Assembly: GCA_937922045.1 (NCBI GenBank)
Contig: CAKZXA010000028.1
Coordinates: 17,633-81,632, forward strand
Length of the DNA: 64,000 bases
Direction: 5' to 3'
Source of the DNA: an uncultured Acidimicrobiales bacterium
Lineage (GTDB): Bacteria; Actinomycetota; Acidimicrobiia; Acidimicrobiales; SZUA-35
Position numbers and translations under genes: made by a program. The notes under the pieces are model-generated. The model searched no databases. It was not told the DNA's origin and saw nothing but the letters and a program-made list of their open reading frames with translations. Shown here one piece after another: positions 8,544 through 16,583 of the stretch. The first letter of the stretch is position 1; every line of letters starts with the position of its first letter.

Positions 8544-9168
8544 GGTGACCCTTCGCTGAAGCGTCACCGTCGCGACGCTGGGATTCGAGAGGAGACAGCT
8601 CGAGGTCGAGCTGTTCCAACCGACGCCGAAGGGTTCGCTCGGCTCTGGCCGCAGCGGCGTAGACCGCCACTCGGTTCGAGCCGACGACAGCGGCAATGGT
8701 GTTCCCGTCGAGTTGCTCCACATATTTGAGGTGGACGATGAGTGCCTGGAGCGGTGTGAGCTCGGCGAGCGCTCGTTCGACGACGGGCTCATATCCAGCC
8801 CACCGGGCCTTGCTGAGATCGATCTGATCGTCGAAGCGGTCGGTGGGTATCGCCGGCTGACGTTTTCTGCGTCGGAACTCGTCTCCACAACGAAATCTGA
8901 TGTTGGTGAACAACCACGCTTCGAGAGCGGGGCCGTTCGTCGGCGGGCAGCCTCTGGCCACAAGTTGGAGGAACGATTCCTGCACGACGTCTTCAGCGGC
9001 GAGGCGGTCGCGAAGCATGCGGTAGGCGGCGCGGAACAGGCGATCGGCCATAAGGCTGTAGAGCGTTCGGTAGGCGGCGGTATCACCTGCTTGCAGATCG
9101 GGGATGAGGAAGTCGAGTCGATCGGCAGAGGTGGGCGCGGCACTGTTGGTCCCTTGGTCAGCAGACAT
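8533..9168 (-). CDS. ECF-type RNA polymerase sigma factor (sigma-70 family)
   Basis: This 211-residue protein has the two-domain layout of group IV sigma factors. Region 2 spans about residues 25-100, with the AEDVVQESFLQLV core-binding helix and the DNA-melting segment after it. Region 4 lies at about 125-190 (ALAELTPLQALIVHLKYVEQLDGNTIAAVVG...), with a -35-recognition helix-turn-helix. It is co-transcribed with the membrane protein that overlaps its 3' end. An imperfect palindrome lies 32 bases upstream of its start. Confidence 0.92.
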   Translation of the reverse strand: MSADQGTNSAAPTSADRLDFLIPDLQAGDTAAYRTLYSLMADRLFRAAYRMLRDRLAAEDVVQESFLQLVARGCPPTNGPALEAWLFTNIRFRCGDEFRRRKRQPAIPTDRFDDQIDLSKARWAGYEPVVERALAELTPLQALIVHLKYVEQLDGNTIAAVVGSNRVAVYAAAARAERTLRRRLEQLDLELSPLESQRRDGDASAKGHHER

Positions 9169-9199
9169 GAATGGCTCTAACCCCCGTTCGGCCGAATCA

Positions 9200-9225
9200 T
9201 GTTGATCAAGGTAACTCGATCATCA
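9200..9225. promoter_or_regulatory. Imperfect palindrome upstream of the ECF sigma gene
   Basis: The arms TGTTGATCAAG (9200-9210) and CTCGATCATCA (9215-9225) are inverted copies matching at 9 of 11 positions around a 4-base spacer. The site lies 32-57 bases upstream of the sigma gene start, where an operator or promoter element would be expected. No regulator is assigned. Confidence 0.35.
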
Positions 9226-9476
9226 TGAGACACCACCAAAATGGGTGATCCTGCCGTCCTGTCGAGAGAGTGGGATCGCAGTCGTTTTGCCCCCTTTCCT
9301 GCGTTGCGTGACGGCCGCCGTCCACTAAGCTAAGACCGCCTCGAAAGAGGTCGGCGGACTGTCGCCAACGGGAACCAACAAAGCCCTTGCTTGTTGGTTG
9401 TGGGCGATGGTTGTACCGGCGGAATTCCAAACTCCTGATTTGGCGATTTTGCCATGCCGACCCGAAGAGAGCGTAC

Positions 9477-11936
9477 GTGACAGACCTCAACACCCTGGCA
9501 CTCGACGACGAGTCGATCTTTCGTGTGCCACTTGTTGGCCCCCAGCTTGGAGAGCCGACCGGACGGTTGGCCCCCTCGGTCGACGGGGTTGCCATCTATC
9601 TCGTTGACCCTCGTGACAGCACGCCACATATAGTGTTCGTGAACGAAGGCCTTCAGGAGTTGACGGGTCGCCGGGTCGATCAGCTATTGGGCCAGCCGGC
9701 CACAACGCTTTATTGCGAAGATGTGGGCCCCATCGAATGGTCTGAGGTGCGCTCTGCCTTGCTCGGTGGGCACGTGCACGTGCACCCAGAGCAGACGCCG
9801 GGCCTACCCGAAGCAGAGCCTGGTCCTTCCTCAGCGATCGATGGTTCCACGATCACCCATATCGACCTGAGCGGATCGGCCGACGAAGAGGCTCGTTTCG
9901 CCGCCTACCTCGACGCGGCGAACATGGCCGATAGCCGATCCGACCGGCGCGCCCACGGCCCCTTGCGCGCCCCCCTCTCCGACGCCACCGAAGAGTACAG
10001 CTCGTTCGTGAGCCTCTCCTGTGCCAACCGAACGCTGTTGCCGGTGCATGCCTGCTACACGGTGGTTCCGTCGGCAACCCCGGGCGCCCCCTATGTCGTC
10101 GCCCAGTTTCGGGACATGGCCAAGCAATCCACTGAACGGCTGCTGGCCGACAAGGCCACGATTGTTGGTTCGCTCGACCGAGGACATGAACTCGGTCGGC
10201 TCTGTCATCAGATCTGTTCACAGGTGGAGACGGCGCTCGGCAACGACGTGCGCTGTGCGTTGGCTCTCACCGCTTCGACCGACCGGTTGGAGACTGTTGT
10301 ATCCGGAGGCATGTCGGTCGAGGTGGCCGACCAAGTCTTTGCCACCATGATCGCTACCGGCAAGGAACTCATCGGCCGAGTGGTAAAGGTCGAAACACTG
10401 GATGAGCCACTGGCCGCCCGCTACGAGGCCTCAGGAGCCACATCCCTCTGGTTCGTGCCGCTCATCAGCCTGGGGGCAACCCTCCGAGGCGCTGTGCTGG
10501 TGGCCAGCCCCGCTACCGGCCCCGATACAACCGCAACCCGGATCCTCGACCATCACGTTGATCTTCTCACCGCAGCGATCGAACATTCCAGAGCTGAGTC
10601 GGCGATTGCTCATCACGCTCTGCACGATTCGCTCACCCATCTGCCAAATCGAGCCCTCATCGTGGATCGACTGGGTCAGGCCCTGGCCCGCATGGAACGC
10701 GATGGGGTAGCGATGTCGGCGCTGCTGGTGGATATCGACCGCTTCCGTTCGGTGAACGACTCTCGAGGTGTCGAGGCTGGCGACCAGGTGTTGGTCGAGG
10801 TTGCGAACCGTCTCCTCTCCGCCGTACGGGTTGGCGACACCGTTGGCCGGGTCAGCAGTGATCAATACCTTGTTATTTGTGTGGCCACGAATGGCGAGAT
10901 TGACGCGGCTGGGGTGGCCAAACGGGTGCTGCGACTCCTCGACAATCCCGTTCAGGTAGCAGGAGGCGATCCGATCCGAATCACCGCCTCGATCGGTGCG
11001 GTCGTTGTGGACGAACCCGGCCAGTCGCCGACGGCGGTCATCAGTAAGGCTGAGACGGCGTTGGCGCAGGCCACCGCCGAGGGGCGCGGGCAGTTTGCCA
11101 TGTACGAGGATCGTCATCGCCAGACCGTTGTCGCTCGCCATGAGCTTGAGCAGGCGTTGAGCAAGGCGATCGAGAACGATGAACTTACCGTCCACTACCA
11201 GCCAATTGTGGAGACCCGTTCAGGGTTCATGACCGCAGCCGAGGCCCTGCTGCGATGGGACCGCCCCGGTCACGGACTCATCGGTCCGGGCGCCTTCATC
11301 CCGGTGGCCGAAGAATGCGAGCTGGTCGTGCCCATGGGGGAGTGGGTTATCGACAAGGTCTGTGAAGATATGGCCGAGTGGCCCAAGTCGCGAGGTCGTT
11401 CGCCAATGGTTTCGATCAACCTGGCCGCTCGACACCTCGAACTGGACACGCTGGTGCCGACCGTGATCAGCGCTCTCCAAAGAAACGGTTTGGAGCCACC
11501 CCGGCTCGGGTTCGAGATTACCGAGTCGATGCGGATTGGCAATCTGGCCGCGGCCACGGTCAACCTACGGCGCCTCTCCCAGCTTGGCTGTCGGATCGCC
11601 ATCGACGACTTCGGTATCGGTCATGCCACGCTCGACTATCTGCGGCGTTTTTCCATGGCCGATGTTTTGAAGATCGACCGTTCCTTCATTGCAGGGCTTG
11701 GCAAGTCTCGCGAGGACACAGCCATCGTGAATGCCTCGATTGCTCTGGCCAGCTCGCTGAAGATGCAGGTGATCGCCGAAGGGGTGGAGTACGGGTCGCA
11801 GCTCGAGGCCTTACGTGAGCTTGGGTGTCGTTACGCCCAGGGCTTCGCCTTCGCTCGCGCTGTGCCTTTTGATGAGATTCTGGTTCTTTGGGATCAGCTG
11901 CGTCTGGCTGACCCGGCGTCTCCAGAGATCGAGTGA
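9477..11936 (+). CDS. PAS-GAF-GGDEF-EAL protein, probable c-di-GMP phosphodiesterase
   Basis: This 819-residue cytoplasmic signalling protein has a PAS-like region at about 25-215, GAF at about 215-375, GGDEF at about 382-545 and EAL at about 560-800. The GGDEF signature is replaced by SSDQY (near 459), so cyclase activity should be lost. The EAL domain keeps AEALLRW, the Asn of INLAARH, FEITES, the IDDFGIG pair, LKIDRSFI and AEGVE, the residues needed for c-di-GMP hydrolysis. I chose the GTG start at 9477 because a purine-rich GAAGAGAG precedes it; the frame is open back to 9387. No membrane helix is visible. It is a single gene with no obvious operon partner. Confidence 0.93.
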   Translation: MTDLNTLALDDESIFRVPLVGPQLGEPTGRLAPSVDGVAIYLVDPRDSTPHIVFVNEGLQELTGRRVDQLLGQPATTLYCEDVGPIEWSEVRSALLGGHVHVHPEQTPGLPEAEPGPSSAIDGSTITHIDLSGSADEEARFAAYLDAANMADSRSDRRAHGPLRAPLSDATEEYSSFVSLSCANRTLLPVHACYTVVPSATPGAPYVVAQFRDMAKQSTERLLADKATIVGSLDRGHELGRLCHQICSQVETALGNDVRCALALTASTDRLETVVSGGMSVEVADQVFATMIATGKELIGRVVKVETLDEPLAARYEASGATSLWFVPLISLGATLRGAVLVASPATGPDTTATRILDHHVDLLTAAIEHSRAESAIAHHALHDSLTHLPNRALIVDRLGQALARMERDGVAMSALLVDIDRFRSVNDSRGVEAGDQVLVEVANRLLSAVRVGDTVGRVSSDQYLVICVATNGEIDAAGVAKRVLRLLDNPVQVAGGDPIRITASIGAVVVDEPGQSPTAVISKAETALAQATAEGRGQFAMYEDRHRQTVVARHELEQALSKAIENDELTVHYQPIVETRSGFMTAAEALLRWDRPGHGLIGPGAFIPVAEECELVVPMGEWVIDKVCEDMAEWPKSRGRSPMVSINLAARHLELDTLVPTVISALQRNGLEPPRLGFEITESMRIGNLAAATVNLRRLSQLGCRIAIDDFGIGHATLDYLRRFSMADVLKIDRSFIAGLGKSREDTAIVNASIALASSLKMQVIAEGVEYGSQLEALRELGCRYAQGFAFARAVPFDEILVLWDQLRLADPASPEIE

Positions 11937-11961
11937 GGTCACCGGCAGTGGCCCGGCACCG

Positions 11962-12381
11962 CTAGGAGCCGAGTGTTTGACGGCGGAGGTGACCATAGAG
12001 ACTTGTGAACAGTTCGCCTGTGAGGAGACGAACCTCTTCATCGTCGTGGTCGACGCCGAGAGCGCGGATGAGTGTGTCGAGCCCGGCTGCCTCCGGAGCG
12101 TCGTAGCGGTCATCTTCAACGTCGGCTTGGTGCACGATACGAGCGAGCTGCCAGAGGATCGGATCGCTCAGATCGTAGCGCCGCAGAATTGTTTCAAAGG
12201 TAACGTCGCTGCCGACATGGGTGAGCTCACAACCACGCATATCGAAGGGGGTCGTACCCTCCGGTACCTCGCTGATCTCGTCGACGTAGATGAACTCGGC
12301 TTCGTCGTCGAGGTAGGTGGTGATGAGCCAGGCCGATGCGGCCCGGTCGATGTGGATGCCTTGCCGAGTCGCCCACCTCAT
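11962..12381 (-). CDS. chrB: ChrB C-terminal domain protein (chromate resistance)
   Basis: This 139-residue protein matches the C-terminal half of ChrB chromate-resistance proteins (WATRQGIHIDRAASAWLI...EAEFIYVD...FDMRGCELTHVGSDVTFETILRRYDL). The ATG at 12381 overlaps the stop of the preceding ChrB N-terminal gene as ATGA, so a protein that is a single chain elsewhere is encoded here as two coupled genes. The conserved His, Asp and Cys residues may bind metal. It probably acts with the N-terminal protein in chromate sensing or detoxification, as inferred from the family and the divergent chrA. Confidence 0.88.
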   Translation of the reverse strand: MRWATRQGIHIDRAASAWLITTYLDDEAEFIYVDEISEVPEGTTPFDMRGCELTHVGSDVTFETILRRYDLSDPILWQLARIVHQADVEDDRYDAPEAAGLDTLIRALGVDHDDEEVRLLTGELFTSLYGHLRRQTLGS

Positions 12382-13001
12382 GCGTCGATCCCCGCGGCAT
12401 GATCTTGCGATGAACCACGAGGCACTGCACCGGAGGTTGGGGTACCGCCGGATGCCGACCATTCGGCGATGTTCTCGATGGCGGCTCTCGCTTGCTCCTT
12501 GCCGTCGGCTTCGAAATAGTCACGCCGCTCGATCAGCCGCCACTCGCGCCGCCAGCGAGCGATCGTTCGCTGGTCGAGGTTTGGTCTCTTGGCACTGTCG
12601 CTCTTGGCACTGTTCATCTGGGCGCCCTCGATTTCGTTGAGCAAGGCTCGGTACTCTGCGGTCCTGGCTTGTTGAAGTTGGTCGATGAGTTGTTCTGTGT
12701 CGGCCAGGGTGGTGGGTGTTGCCGCCCACACCACCGCTTCGCCGTCAGCCTCGATCACCTGGATGGCAACCCATTCGAGGTGTTCCCGGGTGCGGTCGTT
12801 GTTTGGAAGGCCGACGAGGCCATCACCGATCTTGGCGACGCCGATCTTCTTGAGCCGCCGCCACACCGCGATCCGTGGTGTCGACGGATCGCGAGGAAGA
12901 CGGTAGCTGAGCAGAGCCCACTCGACCTTGCCGCGCTCGATCCTCGCCTTTCCAGCACTTGTTTCGCCAGATTTTGGTTGCGCAACCATGGTTACCACCA
13001 T
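12378..13001 (-). CDS. ChrB N-terminal domain protein, likely chromate-responsive regulator
   Basis: This protein of about 207 residues resembles the ChrB N-terminal domain: WALLSYRLPRDPSTPRIAVWRRLKKIGVAKIGDGLVGLP, then a helical region. ChrB is reported in proteobacteria to act as a chromate-responsive regulator of chrA. The start is uncertain: ATG codons lie at 12989, 13001 and 13016, with a GAGG element just before 13001, and the frame is open to 13112. It diverges from chrA, and the two coding regions may overlap around two palindromic operator candidates. The C-terminus overlaps the partner gene by four bases. Confidence 0.78.
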   Translation of the reverse strand: MVVTMVAQPKSGETSAGKARIERGKVEWALLSYRLPRDPSTPRIAVWRRLKKIGVAKIGDGLVGLPNNDRTREHLEWVAIQVIEADGEAVVWAATPTTLADTEQLIDQLQQARTAEYRALLNEIEGAQMNSAKSDSAKRPNLDQRTIARWRREWRLIERRDYFEADGKEQARAAIENIAEWSASGGTPTSGAVPRGSSQDHAAGIDA

Positions 13002-13030
13002 ATCCTCAAGATGCATGCAACCACGGTTAC
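12982..13030. promoter_or_regulatory. Two operator-like palindromes between chrB and chrA
   Basis: GCAACCATGGTTAC (12982-12995) and GCAACCACGGTTAC (13017-13030) differ at one position and are each nearly self-complementary around AACC..GGTT. Their starts are 35 bases apart. They sit exactly where the divergent chrB and chrA genes begin, the expected place for a shared operator. The first contains an NcoI-like CCATGG that includes candidate start codons on both strands. Confidence 0.55.
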
Positions 13031-14403
13031 AGGATACAACGCAGGGGTCAGAACAGGGCACGTCGATACCTCGCGGTGAGTGGATCCGTGCCTGGACGAA
13101 GGTTGCTGCCAACAGCTTCGGCGGTCCCGCTGGTCAGATCGCGGTAATGCATGAGGAGATCGTGACCCGTCGACGTTGGGTAGGGGAACGACGTTTCCTG
13201 CACGCCTTGAACTATTGCATGCTCCTGCCCGGGCCAGAGGCCCAACAGATGGCCACCTACCTAGGGTGGCTGCTTCGCGGGCCCGCCGGCGGCCTGTTCG
13301 CCGGAGCCATCTTCATCCTCCCCGGCTTCATATCAATCATGGCCCTCAGCGTGTTGTTCGCCATGTACGGCGACGTTCAATGGGTCACGGGCATGTTCTT
13401 CGGCATCACCGCAGCGGTGATCGCCATCGTGGCCAGCGCCGTGTTGCGCATCGGTCGACGGGTAATCAAGAACCCCACGATGCTGCTGATCGCTTTCGCG
13501 TCGTTCCTCGCCGTCTTCACCTTCGAGGTGCCCTTCCCCATCATCGTTGCTGTGTCAGCCGCGATTGGGCTTATCGCCGGCAGTCGCTGGCCCGACACAT
13601 TCAACCTGGTACGCGGTCACGATGACGGCGGAGACGATGATGAGGATGTGTTGATCGGCGACGCCGACATCGCGTTAGGGCGACCAACCTTAGGTCGCGC
13701 CCTGCGGGTTCTAACGATCGGTCTCGTCCTGTGGTTTGGGCCGATTGCTGTGCTGGTAGCGGTGGCCGGATCCGAGTCGGTGTTCGTCGACGTTGCCTGG
13801 TTCTTCTCCAGCGCTGCTGTGCTTACGTTCGGGGGTGCTTACAGCGTGCTGGCCTATATCTCCCAAGAAGCGGTGAACAGTTTCGGCTGGCTCCTTCCGG
13901 GCGAGATGATAAGCGGCCTCGGTATGGCCGAGACAACCCCCGGTCCACTGATCCAGGTGGTGCAGTTCGTCGGCTTTATGGGCCCCTATCGTCAGCCCGG
14001 TACCCTCTCGCCGCTTCAGGCTGGCGTTGCTGGCGCGGTGGTAGCCACCTGGGTGACCTTCATACCTTCGTTTCTCTGGATCTTTCTCGGGGCCCCCTTT
14101 GTCGAACAGTTGAGGGGCCGTGAGTCGCTGACTTCAGCACTGTCGACCGTGACCGCTGCCGTTGTTGGTGTGGTGCTGAACCTCGCCGTCTGGTTCACCC
14201 TCTACACCCTGTTTGGCACCGTGACCGAACGCCGGGGCGGCGGCGCCGTCTTCTACCAGCCCGATCTCGGCACCATCGACTGGGCTGCCGCCGCCATCGC
14301 CACGGTCTCAGCCATCGCCGTGTTTCGATTCAAGCGGCCCTCGCTCCATGTCGTGACCGCAGCCGCCGTCCTCGGCATCGCCTACCAGCTGTTCGTTCGC
14401 TAG
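13015..14403 (+). CDS. chrA: Chromate transporter ChrA
   Basis: This protein of about 462 residues has two homologous CHR domains, each beginning with the family signature: SFGGPAGQIAVMH (first half) and TFGGAYSVLAYI (second half). The PGP motif in LLPGPEAQQMATYLGW and the matching LLPGEMISGLGMAETTPGP are present, with about ten hydrophobic segments. It exports chromate across the membrane. A charged linker at about 200-220 (GHDDGGDDDEDV) separates the halves. The start is unclear: ATGs at 12988 and 13015 are both without a good ribosome-binding site. It is divergent from the split chrB. Confidence 0.92.
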   Translation: MQPRLQDTTQGSEQGTSIPRGEWIRAWTKVAANSFGGPAGQIAVMHEEIVTRRRWVGERRFLHALNYCMLLPGPEAQQMATYLGWLLRGPAGGLFAGAIFILPGFISIMALSVLFAMYGDVQWVTGMFFGITAAVIAIVASAVLRIGRRVIKNPTMLLIAFASFLAVFTFEVPFPIIVAVSAAIGLIAGSRWPDTFNLVRGHDDGGDDDEDVLIGDADIALGRPTLGRALRVLTIGLVLWFGPIAVLVAVAGSESVFVDVAWFFSSAAVLTFGGAYSVLAYISQEAVNSFGWLLPGEMISGLGMAETTPGPLIQVVQFVGFMGPYRQPGTLSPLQAGVAGAVVATWVTFIPSFLWIFLGAPFVEQLRGRESLTSALSTVTAAVVGVVLNLAVWFTLYTLFGTVTERRGGGAVFYQPDLGTIDWAAAAIATVSAIAVFRFKRPSLHVVTAAAVLGIAYQLFVR

Positions 14404-14439
14404 CGCCTACTCAACGTCCACAACCTCAAGGAGTTTGAC

Positions 14440-14823
14440 ATGACCAAGAACGTTCTCTTTCTCTGCCCTCATTCGGCCGGCAAAAGCCTGATGGCCGCCA
14501 CCTACTTCAAGGCCGCTGCCGCCCGGATCGGCCTGGATGTTGCTGTCGATGTGGCCGGACCTGATCCCGACGCCGAGAACATGCCGAACGTGGTCGATGC
14601 CTTGACAGCCCAGGGTTACGCCATTGGCTGGGAGCCGAAGCTCGTCTCGTCGGCCGACACCGAAACCGCTGATCTGATCGTCAGCATCGGATGCGACCTC
14701 CCGTCGATCCCGGCGACGAAACCGATCCTGGAATGGGATGTGCCGATGCTGAGCGAAGATTTCAACGGCGCAATGACAGCCATCCATGCCAACGCCGAGG
14801 CTTTCGCCGCTGAACTCGGCTAG
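14440..14823 (+). CDS. Low-molecular-weight phosphatase / arsenate reductase-like protein with CX5K loop
   Basis: This 127-residue protein has the LMW-PTP/ArsC fold pattern: an N-terminal beta strand, then the loop LCPHSAGKSLMA and a helix, with a WDVP segment where the general-acid Asp loop is expected. The phosphate-binding loop has Lys15 where the family normally has the catalytic Arg (CX5R), while Cys9 and Ser16 are kept. A strong AAGGAG lies seven bases before the ATG. It follows chrA by 36 bases on the same strand, so it may be part of a metal-oxyanion response. Catalytic competence is uncertain. Confidence 0.82.
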   Translation: MTKNVLFLCPHSAGKSLMAATYFKAAAARIGLDVAVDVAGPDPDAENMPNVVDALTAQGYAIGWEPKLVSSADTETADLIVSIGCDLPSIPATKPILEWDVPMLSEDFNGAMTAIHANAEAFAAELG

Positions 14824-15062
14824 CCGAGCTCGCCTCGTAGCCGGGCGGCGACGGAGGCCACGACGGCGAGCGAGGCGAGCATGGTGACCGCGGCGAGCGG
14901 CACCCACCACCGATGCGGCAAGGCTCCACCGTCATCGAGTACGCCTGCCAGCCCGATCAGCATCAGGCAGATGCCGATGCCAAGCGGTAGATGTTGGAGC
15001 GATTGATCGGCGGTTGAGCGATCTTCAGCGAGCAGGTCGTGGGATTCTTCGGGGGTGTTCAT
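14820..15062 (-). CDS. Small two-helix membrane protein
   Basis: This is an 80-residue protein with two predicted membrane helices (about 27-43 and 52-71) and a short hydrophilic N-terminus. The start ATG at 15062 shares one base with the stop of the upstream PspC-domain gene (TGATG), so the two are coupled. It converges with the phosphatase-like gene, their stop codons overlapping at CTAG. No family is recognised. A supporting role in the PspC envelope-stress cluster is likely by position. Confidence 0.7.
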   Translation of the reverse strand: MNTPEESHDLLAEDRSTADQSLQHLPLGIGICLMLIGLAGVLDDGGALPHRWWVPLAAVTMLASLAVVASVAARLRGELG

Positions 15063-16450
15063 CAGCCGTTCTCTCCGTCGTGTGGGTGCCGAATATCGAC
15101 TGAACTCACACCGGCGTCGATATCGAAGATAATGGTTGGTGCGTCTTCATCACAGATGGGGCCTCCGTCTCGCCAGGGGGAACAATCGGGGCCGGCGCCT
15201 CTGCGAATACGACTGTTGGCGTGGATGCCTTCGTTCCATGAACTCACCGTGTGGATCGAACCGAGGCGTACCTTGGCCGATCCCGCGATGGCCATGTCGT
15301 CGGGATACACGATGTGGACGCGGCCGCCGGTCTGACGCACCCTGACCGTGATCTCTGATCGCTCAGGAAGTTCGAGATTCGACAGGTCGATATCGAGATC
15401 GCCGTAGCCGCTGGCGAACGTCAGCGTGTCACCTGGTTCAACGGATTGAGGAGTATGCCGTTGAAGGCCATCGACCCGGTAGCGGTGCACGTCGTCGACC
15501 GAGAAGATCAGCCACCCGAACCCGAGCGGAATGAGCAGCAGCCAGGTCAAGAGCCCGGCCCGCCCCCGCCAGGCGCTCAGAGCGATCACCGCCCCGACGA
15601 TGATGATGGCGCCGTTCACGATCACACCGGGAGCGATGCCGGGATCGACCAATTGGTCGAGGCTGATTGTGGCCACGACCCACACGACCAGAGCGGCGAG
15701 GGTGAGAGGCCAGAGGGCAGGCTGGCGTCGTGGCCGCCTGGTGGTCGGGGTGAAAATACTGGAGGAACCAGGTTCGAGGTAGCGGCGCAGCAGGGGCGGA
15801 AGATGCTCGACGGCCTCGTCGGATCCGTCGCTGGCTACCGGAGTGCCCGTTTCAGGCCTGAGCGTGGGCTCGGCCCGCCTGGCTCTGAACGAGCGGCCCC
15901 AGCGGGCGGCGACCGTTGCACGCTCGCCCGGACTCGTTGCTTGTCGAGCCTCTGTCGCTTCATCATCGAGGTTGACGGTGGCAGCGGTGGCGCCGCTGGG
16001 TTTGCCGGCGGATCTACTGAGGAGGACGTCGGCCAACAGCAGGCCAGCGATCACGAGAAAGACGGTGAGCCAGGTGTCATCGCCGCTGAGAACGCCGATG
16101 ACGAGGATGGCCAGTAGTACCGCAGCTGCGATCTCTTGAGCCCCTGCTCGGGTGAAGAGCCGGGCCAGCAGCGGCCGTTCCAAGGTGGTGGGAAGCAGAA
16201 GCCAGGCTCCAAGATAGAGGAGCGGTACGAGTGCTTGGACCGAGGTCGCGAGAGCGATCGTTGCGCCAACGAGCACGCCCCGGATGAGGGTGGGCTCGAA
16301 GCCGAGACGATGGCCGACACCACCGGCTACACCGGCGAGATAACGATCCGTGCTCGATCGAGTAGGCAGCAATCGACCCGGTGGAGGTGCGGACGGCGGT
16401 GGTGTTGGCCCCGCTGATGGTGGCGGAAGCGTTTCCGTCTCGTCGGTCAT
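15062..16450 (-). CDS. PspC-domain membrane protein with LiaF-like C-terminus
   Basis: This 462-residue protein has a Pro-rich cytoplasmic N-terminus, a PspC domain (residues about 35-90, SSTDRYLAGVAGGVGHRLG...), several membrane helices, and a C-terminal beta-rich region (about 350-460) resembling the LiaF/DUF2154 cell-wall-stress domain. The ATG at 16450 has an AGAGG eight bases upstream. It is divergent from a PspC-domain histidine kinase, the usual arrangement for an actinobacterial envelope-stress module, and is probably controlled by that system. Confidence 0.88.
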   Translation of the reverse strand: MTDETETLPPPSAGPTPPPSAPPPGRLLPTRSSTDRYLAGVAGGVGHRLGFEPTLIRGVLVGATIALATSVQALVPLLYLGAWLLLPTTLERPLLARLFTRAGAQEIAAAVLLAILVIGVLSGDDTWLTVFLVIAGLLLADVLLSRSAGKPSGATAATVNLDDEATEARQATSPGERATVAARWGRSFRARRAEPTLRPETGTPVASDGSDEAVEHLPPLLRRYLEPGSSSIFTPTTRRPRRQPALWPLTLAALVVWVVATISLDQLVDPGIAPGVIVNGAIIIVGAVIALSAWRGRAGLLTWLLLIPLGFGWLIFSVDDVHRYRVDGLQRHTPQSVEPGDTLTFASGYGDLDIDLSNLELPERSEITVRVRQTGGRVHIVYPDDMAIAGSAKVRLGSIHTVSSWNEGIHANSRIRRGAGPDCSPWRDGGPICDEDAPTIIFDIDAGVSSVDIRHPHDGENG

Positions 16451-16583
16451 AGGTTCATCCTCTATCACCTGTCGGCTTTTGCCTAGTCGGATCATCCCGG
16501 ATAGTGGGCCTTGAGGTGTCGGAGAATCTCCGGGTCATCCCTGATTCGCTTCCACCCCATGGTCTGGAACAATAGAGGAAGTA

